This document shows, piece after piece, positions 11,273-21,250 of a stretch of DNA of 64,000 nt (its first letter is position 1; each line of letters opens with the position of its first letter). Made by a program: the position numbers and the translations under genes. The stretch comes from Blattamonas nauphoetae (taxonomy: Eukaryota > Preaxostyla > Oxymonadida). Under the pieces are notes generated by a model, which saw nothing but the letters and a program-made list of their open reading frames with translations, searched no databases and had not been told where the DNA came from. The stretch lies in NCBI GenBank assembly GCA_033064195.1, contig JARBJD010000024.1, forward strand, positions 372,001 to 436,000, read 5' to 3'.

Positions 11273-13641
11273 ATGTCTCTTTTCTACCTCACTCCGACGG
11301 ACGAATCACACGAAAGTTTTTCTCTGATCGTCTCTTTCGATCTTGTAGACTGTGTTACGTTCCGTGAAGAAGTGGCCGAACATTATTGTCCCATACCCTT
11401 CAAAGAAGACGACTCGAGATTCGAAATGACCTTCGCTCGCCGTAAACGACGGCCAACACCACACCCGGACTCGTCGCATCGAAGGCGGGATCTGTCGTCG
11501 GATGGGACTGTGCCCTCACCATCTTTCGAGAATGAGGACTCGATGTTGGATCAGCTGAACAATCCGATGTATTCTCTTCGCAGGACCCTCTCACTAAACG
11601 GCAGAAAGAGCTGATCGTTTCAATCTGCTTCGAAAACCAGAACCAGAAGGAGGATAACATGAATATTGAAGAGACTGTTGCTGATCTCAGAATGGAGATC
11701 GAGCAATTGAAACATGAAGCTCGCATTGCGAAAACTGAACGAGTCGCAGTGAAAGAGGATTTCGACGAGAAGCCAACGAAAGAGGAGCGGATGCGAGAGC
11801 GAGATCATCAGATGAAGCAGAAAGAGAAGACAATGGCTGAGGGAGGAAGGAATTGGAGAAGTTGAAGAATGAGAACAGGTCACACCGTTCGTCGCCTCTC
11901 TCCTCTCGAACAGGCAAGCTCAGTGCTGATCAGGAATCGAACCAGAAGAAAGAATCACAAACCAATGCTCAATTTGGGATGCTCGTCGAAGATTTGGAGC
12001 GGACATCACAACAACTCCACAGAGCCAGAACAGAAATCAGTCAGCTTGTCGAAAAGAACGAGAAAGGGCAGCGAGAGAAAGCAAATCTGAAGAAAACAAA
12101 CTCGCATCAGGAGACGCAGATCCTGTCCATGCAGGGCGAGAACGCTCAACAGAAGAAGGCGGAACTAGAGACGGAGTTTGAGATGGTGAAGAAAGAGAAG
12201 AGAGAGCTGAAGGAGAAAGCTCGTGCTTTTGACAGGAACAAGGTCACACCAGAAACAGGACAACACTTGGTCACTCTGCACAACACGAATAGCGCTCTGA
12301 AGCAGACCATCCAACAACTTGAAGAAACAAACAGAGATCTTGAAGAGAACAACGAAGGACTGCAGGAGAAAGTGAACAAGCTGACGAAACAACAAGACGC
12401 GCTGCAGAAGCAGGACGACATCATTCAGGAGACAATCCTCAAGCTGTCGACCATCATGCGACAGGATGCCGACGAGAAAGGGTTGTTTGAGGATAGATTG
12501 TTGTTCGATGACGATTCGCACTCGTCGAGTCTGAATTCGCGAGACAGAAAGAAGAGGAAGAAGCAGAAGAAAGCTGTCTGGATCTCGAAGGACGAGGACA
12601 TCCGTGAAATCCATTCGGACGATCTGGATTTGGGTGATTTGGACTACGCGGAGACGACAGTTCTGACCAACCTACTGGACAAGAATCACAGTCAGATTGT
12701 GGAAGAGACACAGCAGCGGAACGAAGCGTATCTTGAGACGTCAGGAAGAAAGTTTGGACGATCAAGAACACTCTCGCACAGTGCTCATCTCACCCACTCG
12801 CTCAGATCTGCCAACAGAACTCGGTCATCCAAACGTGGCAGAAGCAGCAGGATCTCCTCCTTTCAGAGCGGGACAGAGAGTTGAAAGAGAAGGACGATAT
12901 TCACGCGGCCATCCAACAAGAGACCCTCCTCACTCTGCGTGAGAAGCAGGACAAGATCGAAGACATCAACATTCAGCGGCAAAGAAACATCGTCACGAAC
13001 GACCAGCTCGAGTCAAGTGTTGCCGAAGGTTCATCTTGACAACCCCTCAACAGCCCACTCCATCTGTCCCTCAGGCACACGAGCCACCGATGGCTCTTAG
13101 ACCAGCAAAGAACGAGCTTGTGAGGCCGTACGCGTCGGAGTTTCATTCGCTGATCAACCAAATCAACAAAAACAAACAGAGATTCCCAAATCTGTCGCAG
13201 ACGGAACATGACGTGATGATCAACCTCCTCTCGTCCTTCTTCGTCCTCCTCCTCCCGCCCTCGCTCATCCAATCGTTCACTGCGAACACCTTCCCAACAC
13301 TCGACACAGCCAAGTTGAACGACACAATCTTCGACTCGCCGTACGTCTCGCAGTTGGTGGAATGTCAGATCATTCCAGTCCATACTTCCCTTCTCCACAG
13401 CCGATCCACACACATTCTGGACCACACTTCACTCACACTCATTCCACGACCATCTGCTCTCAACTTGTTCGTGCAGAGCGCTGGAGTCTCCTCGCTCGTT
13501 CAAATCGTCCTCAACTTGACTTCTCTCTCCGACCCCAACCAGTTCGACGCGAATGTCATCCAGTCTGCCTTGTCCTCTCCCCAATCCTTCGTGTCTGCCA
13601 TGTCAATGTCTCGCTTCTTCAGAATTTCATATTGCGAATAG
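11273..13641 (+). pseudogene. Decayed coiled-coil gene carried inside the transposon
   Basis: Consecutive open frames (11,273-11,614; 11,659-11,865; 11,853-12,884; 13,036-13,641) share one character. A short Ser/Arg-rich N-terminal part is followed by a long heptad-rich coiled coil (for example LKQTIQQLEETNRDLEENN and LQEKVNKLTKQQDALQKQ), then an acidic/Ser patch (LLFDDDSHSSSLNSRDRK) and a leucine-rich C-terminal segment. Frame changes between the pieces are not all explained by good splice sites, so I read it as a broken copy of a host cytoskeletal or ciliary-type coiled-coil gene rather than a transposon gene. No family is recognised. It lies entirely between the terminal repeats, downstream of the transposase and on the same strand. 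Confidence 0.6.
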
Positions 13642-14406
13642 GCTCTCAAAGATAGTTGTTTGGAAATGTCAATTCTTTGATCAAAGACTGCAAGACGTTG
13701 GATCCCATCTTCTTTCTCTTCCTTCCTTTCCTCTCTCTCATCATTCACATCCTGTTCAAGTCTTCCATCATCATTTTCTCTTTCAACTTCGAGTCATGAG
13801 CACAGGTCGATTTCGAACTGTTTACAGAAGAAACACATTACAGTACTGTCTGAAGAACAACATATTATTCATGTTAAGAGATTAAATTCTTGAGTTGAGT
13901 CAATTCTCACCTGTCAACGTAGATCATGCCCTTCTTCAAAACTTACCAGTGGGGGTCTCCTAATTAGGCGCTGTCCGAGGACGGACAGCGCCTCACCTTG
14001 TCCGGACAATTGCTCCTCCCTATCCGTCGGAACCTTCTCTTCCAATTGTGCCGGTCAAACGACCAAATTCAACAAAAAAATCATCTGACGATATCCAAGA
14101 CAATCAAACCAACTCCCAAACTTAAGCAGACAACACTCCAATTCGGTGTCTCTTCATCAAAGCAATAATTTGACACAATACAGTGGATTTCCAGCAGTTC
14201 AGATTTTTATCTCATCTCATTCGATTTTTAGTGACCAAAACATTTTTTTGAAACGATCTGAATTTCTCCGAGAATACCTACTTCTAATTGGGACCGAACA
14301 GGAATTTGGGTTTAAACTGTGAAACTGTGTTATTCTCTCTTATTTTTAGAAAAGAAACCCACTGAAAGATGAGAAAAACGATGTGAAGAAAGATGGTCGT
14401 TTATCT
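13642..14406. other. Non-coding right interior of composite transposon
   Basis: No gene is seen. Two strong palindromes lie near 14 kb and are listed next. The rest is AT-rich sequence leading to the right inverted repeat. Confidence 0.5.
13967..14009. repeat. GC-rich hairpin plus TTGTCCGGACAA palindrome
   Basis: GGCGCTGTCCG (13,967-13,977) and CGGACAGCGCC (13,982-13,992) form a perfect 11-bp stem with an AGGA loop. A second perfect 12-bp palindrome, TTGTCCGGACAA, follows at 13,998-14,009. Both share the GTCC core with palindromes at 10,720-10,880. They may mark the right edge of captured DNA or internal transposase sites. Confidence 0.65.
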
Positions 14407-14430
14407 TGTGGTCGGGTTGGATCCACATGG
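14407..14430. repeat. Right terminal inverted repeat of composite transposon
   Basis: It is a perfect 24-base inverted copy of 8,906-8,929, followed by TA at 14,431-14,432, which completes the target duplication. Confidence 0.9.
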
Positions 14431-16298
14431 TACTTCGCCTCGTCGAACGGCATCCCAAAGACGATGTTGCCTCGAACAGTGCTGTTGTTGATCCACGCAA
14501 CCTGAGGGCAGAACGCAATCGACCCTCTCAAGCACACTGTCCCGTCCACACGTTCGACATCCCCAGTCATTGCAGCCGCAAGCGATGATTTCCCACTTCC
14601 GACGCCTCCGACGACCATCGTCAGTGAGCCAGTTGGGATTTGGAGGTTGATGTCGGTGAGGACAGTGGAACGGGACTTTTTGGAGGAGGGAGTGGGCGAT
14701 GGGGATGGAGGGGTGGACTCCTTTGGCGACTCAGTTGGGGATTCATCAACCATTTCAGTTTGTTCGTCTGTTGGTGTCTTCGCCTGGTCCTGTTCAGTTT
14801 TCATTTCCTCCTCCTTCTTCACTGCATCACGCTCTCCTTGTTTAGCTCGAGAGAGAAGAGCGTCCGGTGCCTCTCCCCATTTGAACTCTCCTCCTTCGAT
14901 CGTGATCGACATCGACGCATCGGTGGGTGGTGTTCGTTCCTCAATCTTCATTTCCGGCAGAAGAAGGAAGTCTCGTATCCGTCCAGCTGATATCGCTGAG
15001 AGTTGTGTGTAGTGGATGTAGAAAGGAAGCTGCGTGGCTTCTTTCGTCATCATCGTCAAGAAACCCAAGTTCGGCATGACGAACACCGCAAACTCAGATT
15101 CGTCAAGTCCTCGAGTGGCAACGAGCAGGAACATCACGGAGATGTTGACTGATGCGGGGATGCTGCGAAGGATTGCAGAGGAAATGAAGAGCCAAGTATT
15201 CATGCCCACAGAACCTCCAATCTGCATGTTGCGCTTGTCTTCAATTCTTTCGATGAACACATCTTCGAGTCCTGAATATTTCACAACTCGGATTCCCTGA
15301 AGTGTCTCGTTGATTAGCTTGTTTCGCTTGTCGTTTGCTGCGAGGTATTTCTGCATCCCGATGCCCATCATAAATGTGGCAATCATCGAGATTGGGATGA
15401 GGACGATCCAGACAGCAATCGAGATGAGCGCAGCCGCTCCAAAATCGATGATGACAAAGACAAGTGGAACGAGAATGGGAATCGGCAGAAGCAGGAGGAA
15501 GTAGATCATCCAGTACAAATCTCCCACATATCGCGTGTCGGCTGTGATCAGAGACAGAAGACGACCAGAGTCAACTTCTCCCTGCGTGTTGAGGTTCAGT
15601 TTCATCGTCTTGTTGAAGACGAACGCGCTCAGCATCCCTCGCACGGACAAAGTTCGATGGTAGAAAATGCGGTAGAAGACACCATCTGACAATCCTTGAA
15701 GAAATGGAATCACAATCTGGACGATTCCGAAAGCAAAGGGGAAGGTGGGATTGGTGTCCTTGTTTGCGATGGCGCGGAGGACAAATTTCATGATGATAGG
15801 CATGACGAGGTACAGTGCATTGCTGTGACAGGGTCAAGGAAAGACGTCTCATACCTGACAAGATACCAGAGAATGCCCACAAGGAGAGTTCTGTTCGACA
15901 CTTGGAACAGAATGTAAGTGAAGACACTTGGGCGTTTTGGTGGCTTCCTGGAAGGATAGGGGGTGTAAAAAAGCAGACTCATTGGGTGTGTGTTCAGACA
16001 GGTCCCATTCAGCTCGAGCTTTCAGGTAGTTTTCTTGTTGTTTGATCCATCGTTGTCCACTGCGCGGAAGGTTGTATGAAACCTTGTCCTTCTTTCCGCA
16101 TTCAAAGACATCCTCATTTGTGATTGGTTTGCAACGGCACACAAACGGATAATAGAAGAAGAAGAACAGATTGAAGCAAAAATAGTGGCTGTCTTCCAGG
16201 TTCTTTCGTGCCTTCGTTACAACGACATCAGTCCCATCCAGTGACTGTTCAGTGCGAATAATTTCGAGTTGTGATTCTGTCTGTTGGGTATCCTCCAT
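14431..16298 (-). pseudogene. ABCC/MRP transporter, N-terminal part
   Basis: The start is ATG at 16,298 (MEDTQQTESQLEII). Two short introns can be placed, 15,978-15,948 (31 nt) and 15,855-15,823 (33 nt). They give the uninterrupted readings HTPNEKPPKRPSVFTYILFQ and GILWYLVSNALYLVMPIIMK. The protein follows the MRP plan without an extra N-terminal membrane domain. A cytosolic lead (FYYPFVCRCKPITNEDVF) comes first, then membrane domain 1 with several hydrophobic helices and the start of NBD1 with Walker A (GGVGSGKSSLA) and the Q-loop region (FCPQVAWINNSTVRGNI). It stops at FDEAKY, where the pogo-like element sits. The intact product would export conjugates or drugs using ATP. The gene is now split in two and also lacks its C-terminus. 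Confidence 0.92.
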
Positions 16299-16549
16299 CT
16301 CTTGATTGGGGAGGATCGAAGAAAATGGGTTATGGGAGGATCAAGATTCATGACTTTCGACAGATTTTAGTCGCTCCAACCGTCATAAATCGCCGAAACT
16401 CGAACTCCCTTCAAACATTTTCTCTTATTCAACATTCAATGGTAGTTGTAGCACGAGTTCATAATGGAATGAAACGAATATGCTCCCAAATCATCTCCTA
16501 AATCAAAAAAAACAACCCCCAAAATGAAAAAGAACTGTTAAACCAGGAA

Positions 16550-18873
16550 TCATTCTGTCTGTTCCTGTGAAAACCTGCATCTCATCGAGGAGTCATCTCC
16601 TTTCGAACAAGCACAAATGAAGCTACCGCGATTCACAAGAGCAATGTCATGCCCGCTGAAGAGAAAACAAACACAAAAACATGTTCTGTCAGAAAGACAC
16701 CAAACCTGTGGCATTTCCTTGCACAAGGGAGACAGAGATCTGACTGATTGCATGTTTTGCATCGAAAGAAGCCCTGCGACGTGTTTGGGGCTACCTTCGT
16801 CAGACATCGATCTGGAAGTTGTTTACAATCACATTCGATGCTGGGTGATGAGACATGAATGAATGGGATGTGACAAACCAACAATCACAATATGCGATTC
16901 CGTCTCTGACGTAAGCCACATCGTGACCTGAATGGCAAGAAGTGATGCAGGTTGCACAAATTGCTTTGGGGTTCAGCATGTTACACGTTCGGCAGTCATC
17001 TGGGCACAAAAACGATTCTGAGATCGAGATGAAAAAAACAGACAATATGGTTGGGTGACGTATGTAGTTTGATCCTGGTGATGAAAAAGGAGACAATTCA
17101 ATGAAAGAGAGAGAAAATGGGTCAGAGCATAGAAAAAAGAAACATTTTTGAAGAATGTGCACGATTTCGTCAAGAGATGTTGTCGAATAATATGATCTTC
17201 TTCCTCTTTTCGCTTTCGTTCCTGCTCTGCCCACTTTCTTCCTTGCTCAATCAGTTGTGCATTCTTCTCTTGCTCCTTTTTCAGCTCTAGCATCGCTTGT
17301 GCCATTTCCTCTTTCTCTCTCTGCCTCTCCTCTTCCAGTTCCTTCATCTTCATCCGCAGTTGTTCTTCCATCTTCTGCCTCTCCATTCCAATGTCCAGTC
17401 CAATCACCCCTCCTGGCTTACCCGTTCGAGGGGTCACCGATTCAGTGAAATGTTCCTTCAGAACTCTTGCCACTTCATCGCGAAGTGCCTTTCGTTCTTG
17501 ATCCATCTCAGTTGATTGCTTCTGTCGTTGCAGTTCAGTCAGCATCTCGCCCAGCGTGGTCTCGATCAGAGAGAGCGCTGATGAACTCCGACTCAAAAGT
17601 GAAAACTCCGATTCTGCATCCTCGAAAATGCCTTCTTGTCCTCCACTCTTCTTCGTCTTCTTCTCTTTCTCCCTCTGAATGAATTCACCAAGGCCAGCGC
17701 AGAGTGAGGCCAGTCCGCCAACCATTGACAATGCTCGGGTCTTCCAGCTCTCATCTCCCTTTGGTGAAGAAATCAGCTCAGTGCATTGCGAGCACAGCCC
17801 TTCAACAATTCCACAATTCAGAATCCCATCCACGTCGTTCGATGACAGACATACACTGCACAGATGCCTGACACACGAAATAGTGTCACAACAACCACAC
17901 ATGAAAAGACGAGAGGACATGATCAGAGAGGAAAAGAAGATGAACGAGAGAGTGAGGAGAGGAAGAAGCAAGAGAGAGTGAGGAGAGGAAGAAGCAAGAG
18001 AGAGTGAGGAGAGGAAGAAGCAAGAGAGAGTGAGGAGAGGAAGAAGCAAACCCAATCGCTCGTGTCGCTGCTTCTCCAACGCCATTTTCCGTTTTCTGAG
18101 TTCCATTCAAACATAAACACAACATCCATCACACAAGAGAGAAAAAGAGAGAAAGATGAGAAGAGAGGAGGTGACAGACAGAGATCAGACCAAGAAGTGA
18201 AGGAAGAAGAGAGCTCACTCGACCACGAACAGGCAGCGATGCTCCACTCACAACCACACCAACAAGACCTGTCACACACACCTGACACCACCAAACACAG
18301 CCAGAAAAAGGAAGAAAGGGAAGAAGTGAGAAGATGTGAATAATAAACGAAGAGATGGTCAGAGCAGGGTTCGGACAATGTGCGACACAATTCTTCCAAC
18401 AATCCACTCGACACCACACTCGAACACAGTTCCCCCACTCGTCGTTCATCTGACGAAAATAAGATGAGAAAATATACGAAGGTAATGAGTAGAAACAATT
18501 GGCAAAGTGGAAGAAACGACGAATGATGACATAATTTGATGATGCATGTCAAACAAACCCGAGAGGACTTGCGATTGGACAGAATGAACCACTTCCATTT
18601 TCGTTTTCTCGTCGCTATTCTTGAACCTTGTAAGACACTCTGTGAAGAATTGCATCTGAATTCGAAAGCAAGAAAATGGTGAGAAGTGAAAACGTAGAAT
18701 GAAGAACATTATAACATGGATCCAAAGCTGAATGAAAATTGTGAAAGTTTGAGATGATTTTGAATCGTGAATGAGAAGGAACTCGTGACTAAAAGGAGAC
18801 AGACTGTGTTTTCAGGGGGTTTGATTCCATTACTCGAGTCTATTTCATGAGTCCCAGAGAGATCGGGGAACAT
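16550..18873 (-). CDS. Tandem UBR-box zinc-finger protein with coiled coil
   Basis: This is a multi-exon gene. Clear joins include CRTCNMLNP...GIAYCDCCIECDC (38-nt intron near 16,850) and CARKCHSGHDIALVNRG (intron 16,705-16,657, 49 nt). Upstream exons can be read as VQSQVLS then DERRVGELCSS. Domain order is helical N-terminal exons, a Cys-rich block (RHLCSVCLSSNDVDGILNCG), a Ser-rich linker, a Glu/Lys/Arg coiled coil (about 17,230-17,450), then two UBR boxes with the signatures CHSGHDVAYVRDG and CHSGHDIALVNRG. In known proteins the UBR box binds N-terminal degrons for ubiquitin ligases; no RING or HECT domain is visible here. The start at ATG 18,873 is tentative. A second copy lies at 24.7-26.3 kb. 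Confidence is high for the UBR boxes and moderate for the gene limits. Confidence 0.75.
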
Positions 18874-18905
18874 TGAGGTCGTCAGATACAAGTTAAGGGT
18901 CCGAG
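17290..18905. repeat. Segmental duplication, copy 1
   Basis: This block matches 24,690-26,320 over its length, in the same orientation, including long identical runs in introns (for example around 18,730-18,830 and 26,143-26,246). Identity in non-coding parts shows the duplication is recent. Copy 1 continues leftward into the UBR boxes and copy 2 does not. Confidence 0.85.
17943..18050. repeat. 26-bp minisatellite inside the UBR gene
   Basis: About four tandem copies of GAGTGAGGAGAGGAAGAAGC plus a short tail lie in a probable intron between the coiled-coil and upstream exons. The paralogue at 25.4 kb has only a single degenerate unit at the matching place, so the array expanded after the duplication. 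Confidence 0.8.
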
Positions 18906-19007
18906 GACTAAAAACGCTGAGGCTCTCACAACCTTCACGAATTGGTGAAAGTTTTGCCTTTTTATCTCACCTTATCTGATTTAAGAATTGAGATGGCTCA
19001 TAACGAA

Positions 19008-19947
19008 TCCATTCACTCACGACTCAAAAGAATGACGTCCTTGGTTGCTAAATTCCTCTGAATTGGTATCCCATTTGCTGAGAGTATCATAAAGGAGCCA
19101 GATAATGTGCTGGTGGGTGAATTCGTGTTCGACAGTTGAGAGAAGCGACAGAAAGACCATTGGGATGTGAGATTAACGAAGAAAATCCAGTGTTTGTTGT
19201 TGATATGCACTCACTTCAATGATGGAGGAGAAGAGAGTCAATATTTCTCGGTATTCATCGTTCCACGACAAAATGAAACGATTGTGCTTTATCTGAACAA
19301 GGGGTGGTTCTAGTGGGATAAAAACTTCGCGAAGCACCAAATCTCGGATTGATTGAGCGTCCATGTCGAAATATTTGGGGAGGGACCAACGAAAGGTTGG
19401 AGAAGAGAGATGACTTCCCGTTTGAAGAATCATTGTAAAATCGTTCATGATTCTCTTATCAATCAGCCCAGAGAGATTGCTCAGTCGACATGTCGATAAA
19501 ATTCTGGAAAAGAGTTTGGAGGAGGCAAGGTCCAGGCAGGTCGATGGAGAACAATACCTGAGTGAGTTTCGAACAATTGTGAGAGTATCCCTAAATATCG
19601 ATGAATGGGGCGAAGAAAAGAGAATCGTGACCGAATCCACAAAGACTGCAGCATAGTTTCTGGAGCTTTGTCCAATTTCTTTCAACAAAGAATCAACGTC
19701 CATTGAAGAACACAAATTCTTATTCATCGAAGAAAGGAACGATGAAGACTTACAAAGAAGCTCCTCATCAAAATGGTAGTTAGCTCTGACCAATGAAACA
19801 AGAGAGATAAAGGAATGTGACACAGAATGGACAGTGTTTGGTAGATCTGGATTCCAGTTCAGGAATGGAGAGTATTCTGAATCAATGAAATGAAAATGGG
19901 GATAAAATGTGAATACCTTCGGATGAGGTCTTGGTTGTGAAGTTCAT
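19008..19947 (-). pseudogene. Helical-repeat family gene (SPFLNWNPD type), decayed
   Basis: The start ATG at 19,947 opens a 31-nt first exon, followed by a 40-nt intron (19,916-19,877). The join reads MNFTTKTSSEEYSPFLNWNP. The body (19,876-19,173) is helical and leucine-rich (VDSVTILFSSPHSSIFRDTL, LVLREVFIPLEPP). Near 19,165 an in-frame stop and a change of frame separate it from the expected last segment (MVFLSLLSTVEHEFTHQHI), which ends at a stop near 19,010. From memory this belongs to a very large ARM/HEAT-like family of oxymonads with no known function. One stop plus one frame change suggest a young pseudogene, although a missed intron cannot be excluded. Confidence 0.65.
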
Positions 19948-20059
19948 TCAACAAATACACAGATGGTGATCTGATTAAAACTTGTCCATGGGACGAACAG
20001 AACGATCGGATATTTAAAGAAGACACAGGACTACTTTCTCACTTCTCTTCTCACTCGAA

Positions 20060-20101
20060 GGTTTTGGCATGGGTTCGGTACGTATGGCACGGTTCGGAAG
20101 G
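20060..20101 (+). repeat. Dispersed motif flanking a MITE
   Basis: The sequence GGTTTTGGCATGGGTTCGGT onward to GGTTCGGAAGG lies immediately outside the left TA of the MITE at 20,104. A diverged inverted copy lies immediately outside the right end of the pogo-like element (24,517-24,560). Its core is also the building block of the array at 21,882-22,075. Confidence 0.6.
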
Positions 20102-20103
20102 TA

Positions 20104-20499
20104 CTGAGGTTACATGGCTCAGGGAATTTGGAACTTTTTTTGAAACCTGTTGATACTCAGTTTGTTATTGGATTGATTGATGTACTCTTTCCACCATCAC
20201 ATTCTATTACGAGACTGAGTCACGTCATCTACAAACTACAGTTCAATATCGTTGTCAGCACGCTCTGCAAAATTTCATCTTTTTGAAACGATCCTTTTTG
20301 TCGGGTTGACAGTCGAACGCAGATTCCAACGCGAGATCAACATCTGATGGCCAGTCCTTCTCGCGGAAGATTCTCTACACCTCGACGACTATTATGGTCT
20401 AGTAGTGACATGACGCGAATCGAAGCTGGAAGAAAGGTTCGTAATTTTTCTTGTCTTCTTGCAGGAAAGTTCCAAATTCCCTGAATTGTGTAACCTCAG
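20104..20499. mobile_element. 396-bp MITE of the CTGAGG family, copy a
   Basis: The ends are CTGAGGTTACATGG and its inverted counterpart ending GTGTAACCTCAG, flanked by TA (20,102-20,103 and 20,500-20,501). The outer 34 bp resemble the ends of the full-length element at 22,883-24,514. The interior near the right end (GGCCAGTCCTTCTCGCGGAAG) resembles the transposase start region of that element. It is therefore a deletion derivative mobilised in trans. It is almost identical to copies at 53,783 and 60,793. Confidence 0.92.
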
Positions 20500-20667
20500 T
20501 ATGTCTTTTCGATTTTCCTCACTATGTTTCAGAGTCCAAAATGCTGAAATATCATGAACGGGTCAATAGGGGAAATATACATCATACCACGAAATATTAG
20601 TGATGCTTCATAAGAACTCAGGGACCAAAGGACAAACCTTGTCGATCCATGTTTGTAAGGTTTTTTT

Positions 20668-21242
20668 GGCGTGGATTTAGTTGGTGAGGTAAACTTTAGT
20701 AGGTGAGGTAGTGCCAAAGTTTAGTATGTGAGGTGGGGTTTTCTGACGAACCATGATAGAGCTCACAACATTTTGGTCATTTTTGTTCAGGACGAGACAA
20801 CAGGAGAAGGTGTCGAAGGGATAGAATCGAATGATTTGCCTAAAACCTTATAATTCCTCCGTTCAATGTGATCAGAAAAAACCTCACTTTTTTCACTCTA
20901 TGGATGTTTATTTTTAGAAATTATGTATTTATCACAAAATAATGCTCAAAACAGACAGTAGTCGAAATATAGTGAACCTGAAGATAGGATGCATTGACTG
21001 TTTTCAAGAGTTTCGTTTTTCACCACAACTTTTTCGTCAGACATATCCTCTCGAGACTGCTCTAATTCTGATGTTTTCATCGAAAAGAGGCGATGAGATT
21101 GTTTTAGTTCTGATTTGTCTGTTTCAACCTGCGGATGACCAACTATTCAAACCTTTTTTCTACCTCACGATCTAAACCCCTACCTCACCAACTACACTTT
21201 ACCTCATACTTTAAACTTTACCTCACCAACTAAATCCATGCC
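20668..21242. mobile_element. hAT-like MITE (575 bp)
   Basis: Inverted ends start GGCGTGGATTTAGTTGGTGA on the left, and GGCATGGATTTAGTTGGTGA is read inward from the right. Similarity continues for about 70 bp with repeated TGAGGTA motifs. It is flanked by an 8-bp direct repeat GTTTTTTT (20,660-20,667 and 21,243-21,250). Eight-bp duplications and clustered subterminal motifs are typical of hAT elements. The T-rich target makes the duplication less certain. There is no coding capacity. Confidence 0.65.
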
Positions 21243-21250
21243 GTTTTTTT

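Larger units (their letters stand above)
8906..14430 (+). mobile_element. Composite pogo-like (Tc1/mariner) DNA transposon with passenger gene
   Basis: The ends are perfect 24-bp inverted repeats (8,906-8,929 and 14,407-14,430) that begin CCATGTGGATCC. They are flanked by TA at 8,904-8,905 and 14,431-14,432. The target is the ABCC coding sequence, and the reading frame on both sides shows the insertion is precise. Inside are a complete transposase gene (9,122-10,608, pogo/DDE_1 type, DD35D) and a decayed coiled-coil gene (11,273-13,641) unlike any transposon protein. At 5.5 kb it is far longer than the usual 1.5-2.5 kb of this group, which suggests capture of host sequence or composite growth. 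The perfect ends and intact transposase point to a young insertion. Confidence 0.9.

Noticed and set aside
13967-13992. Rho-independent style terminator
   Set aside because: The stem is strong but no T-run follows, the genome is eukaryotic and no gene ends there.
17923-18552. Minus-strand 209-codon membrane-like frame rich in Leu, Ser and Phe
   Set aside because: The hydrophobicity comes from reading pyrimidine-rich introns and the 26-bp minisatellite. Splice sites at both ends remove most of it.
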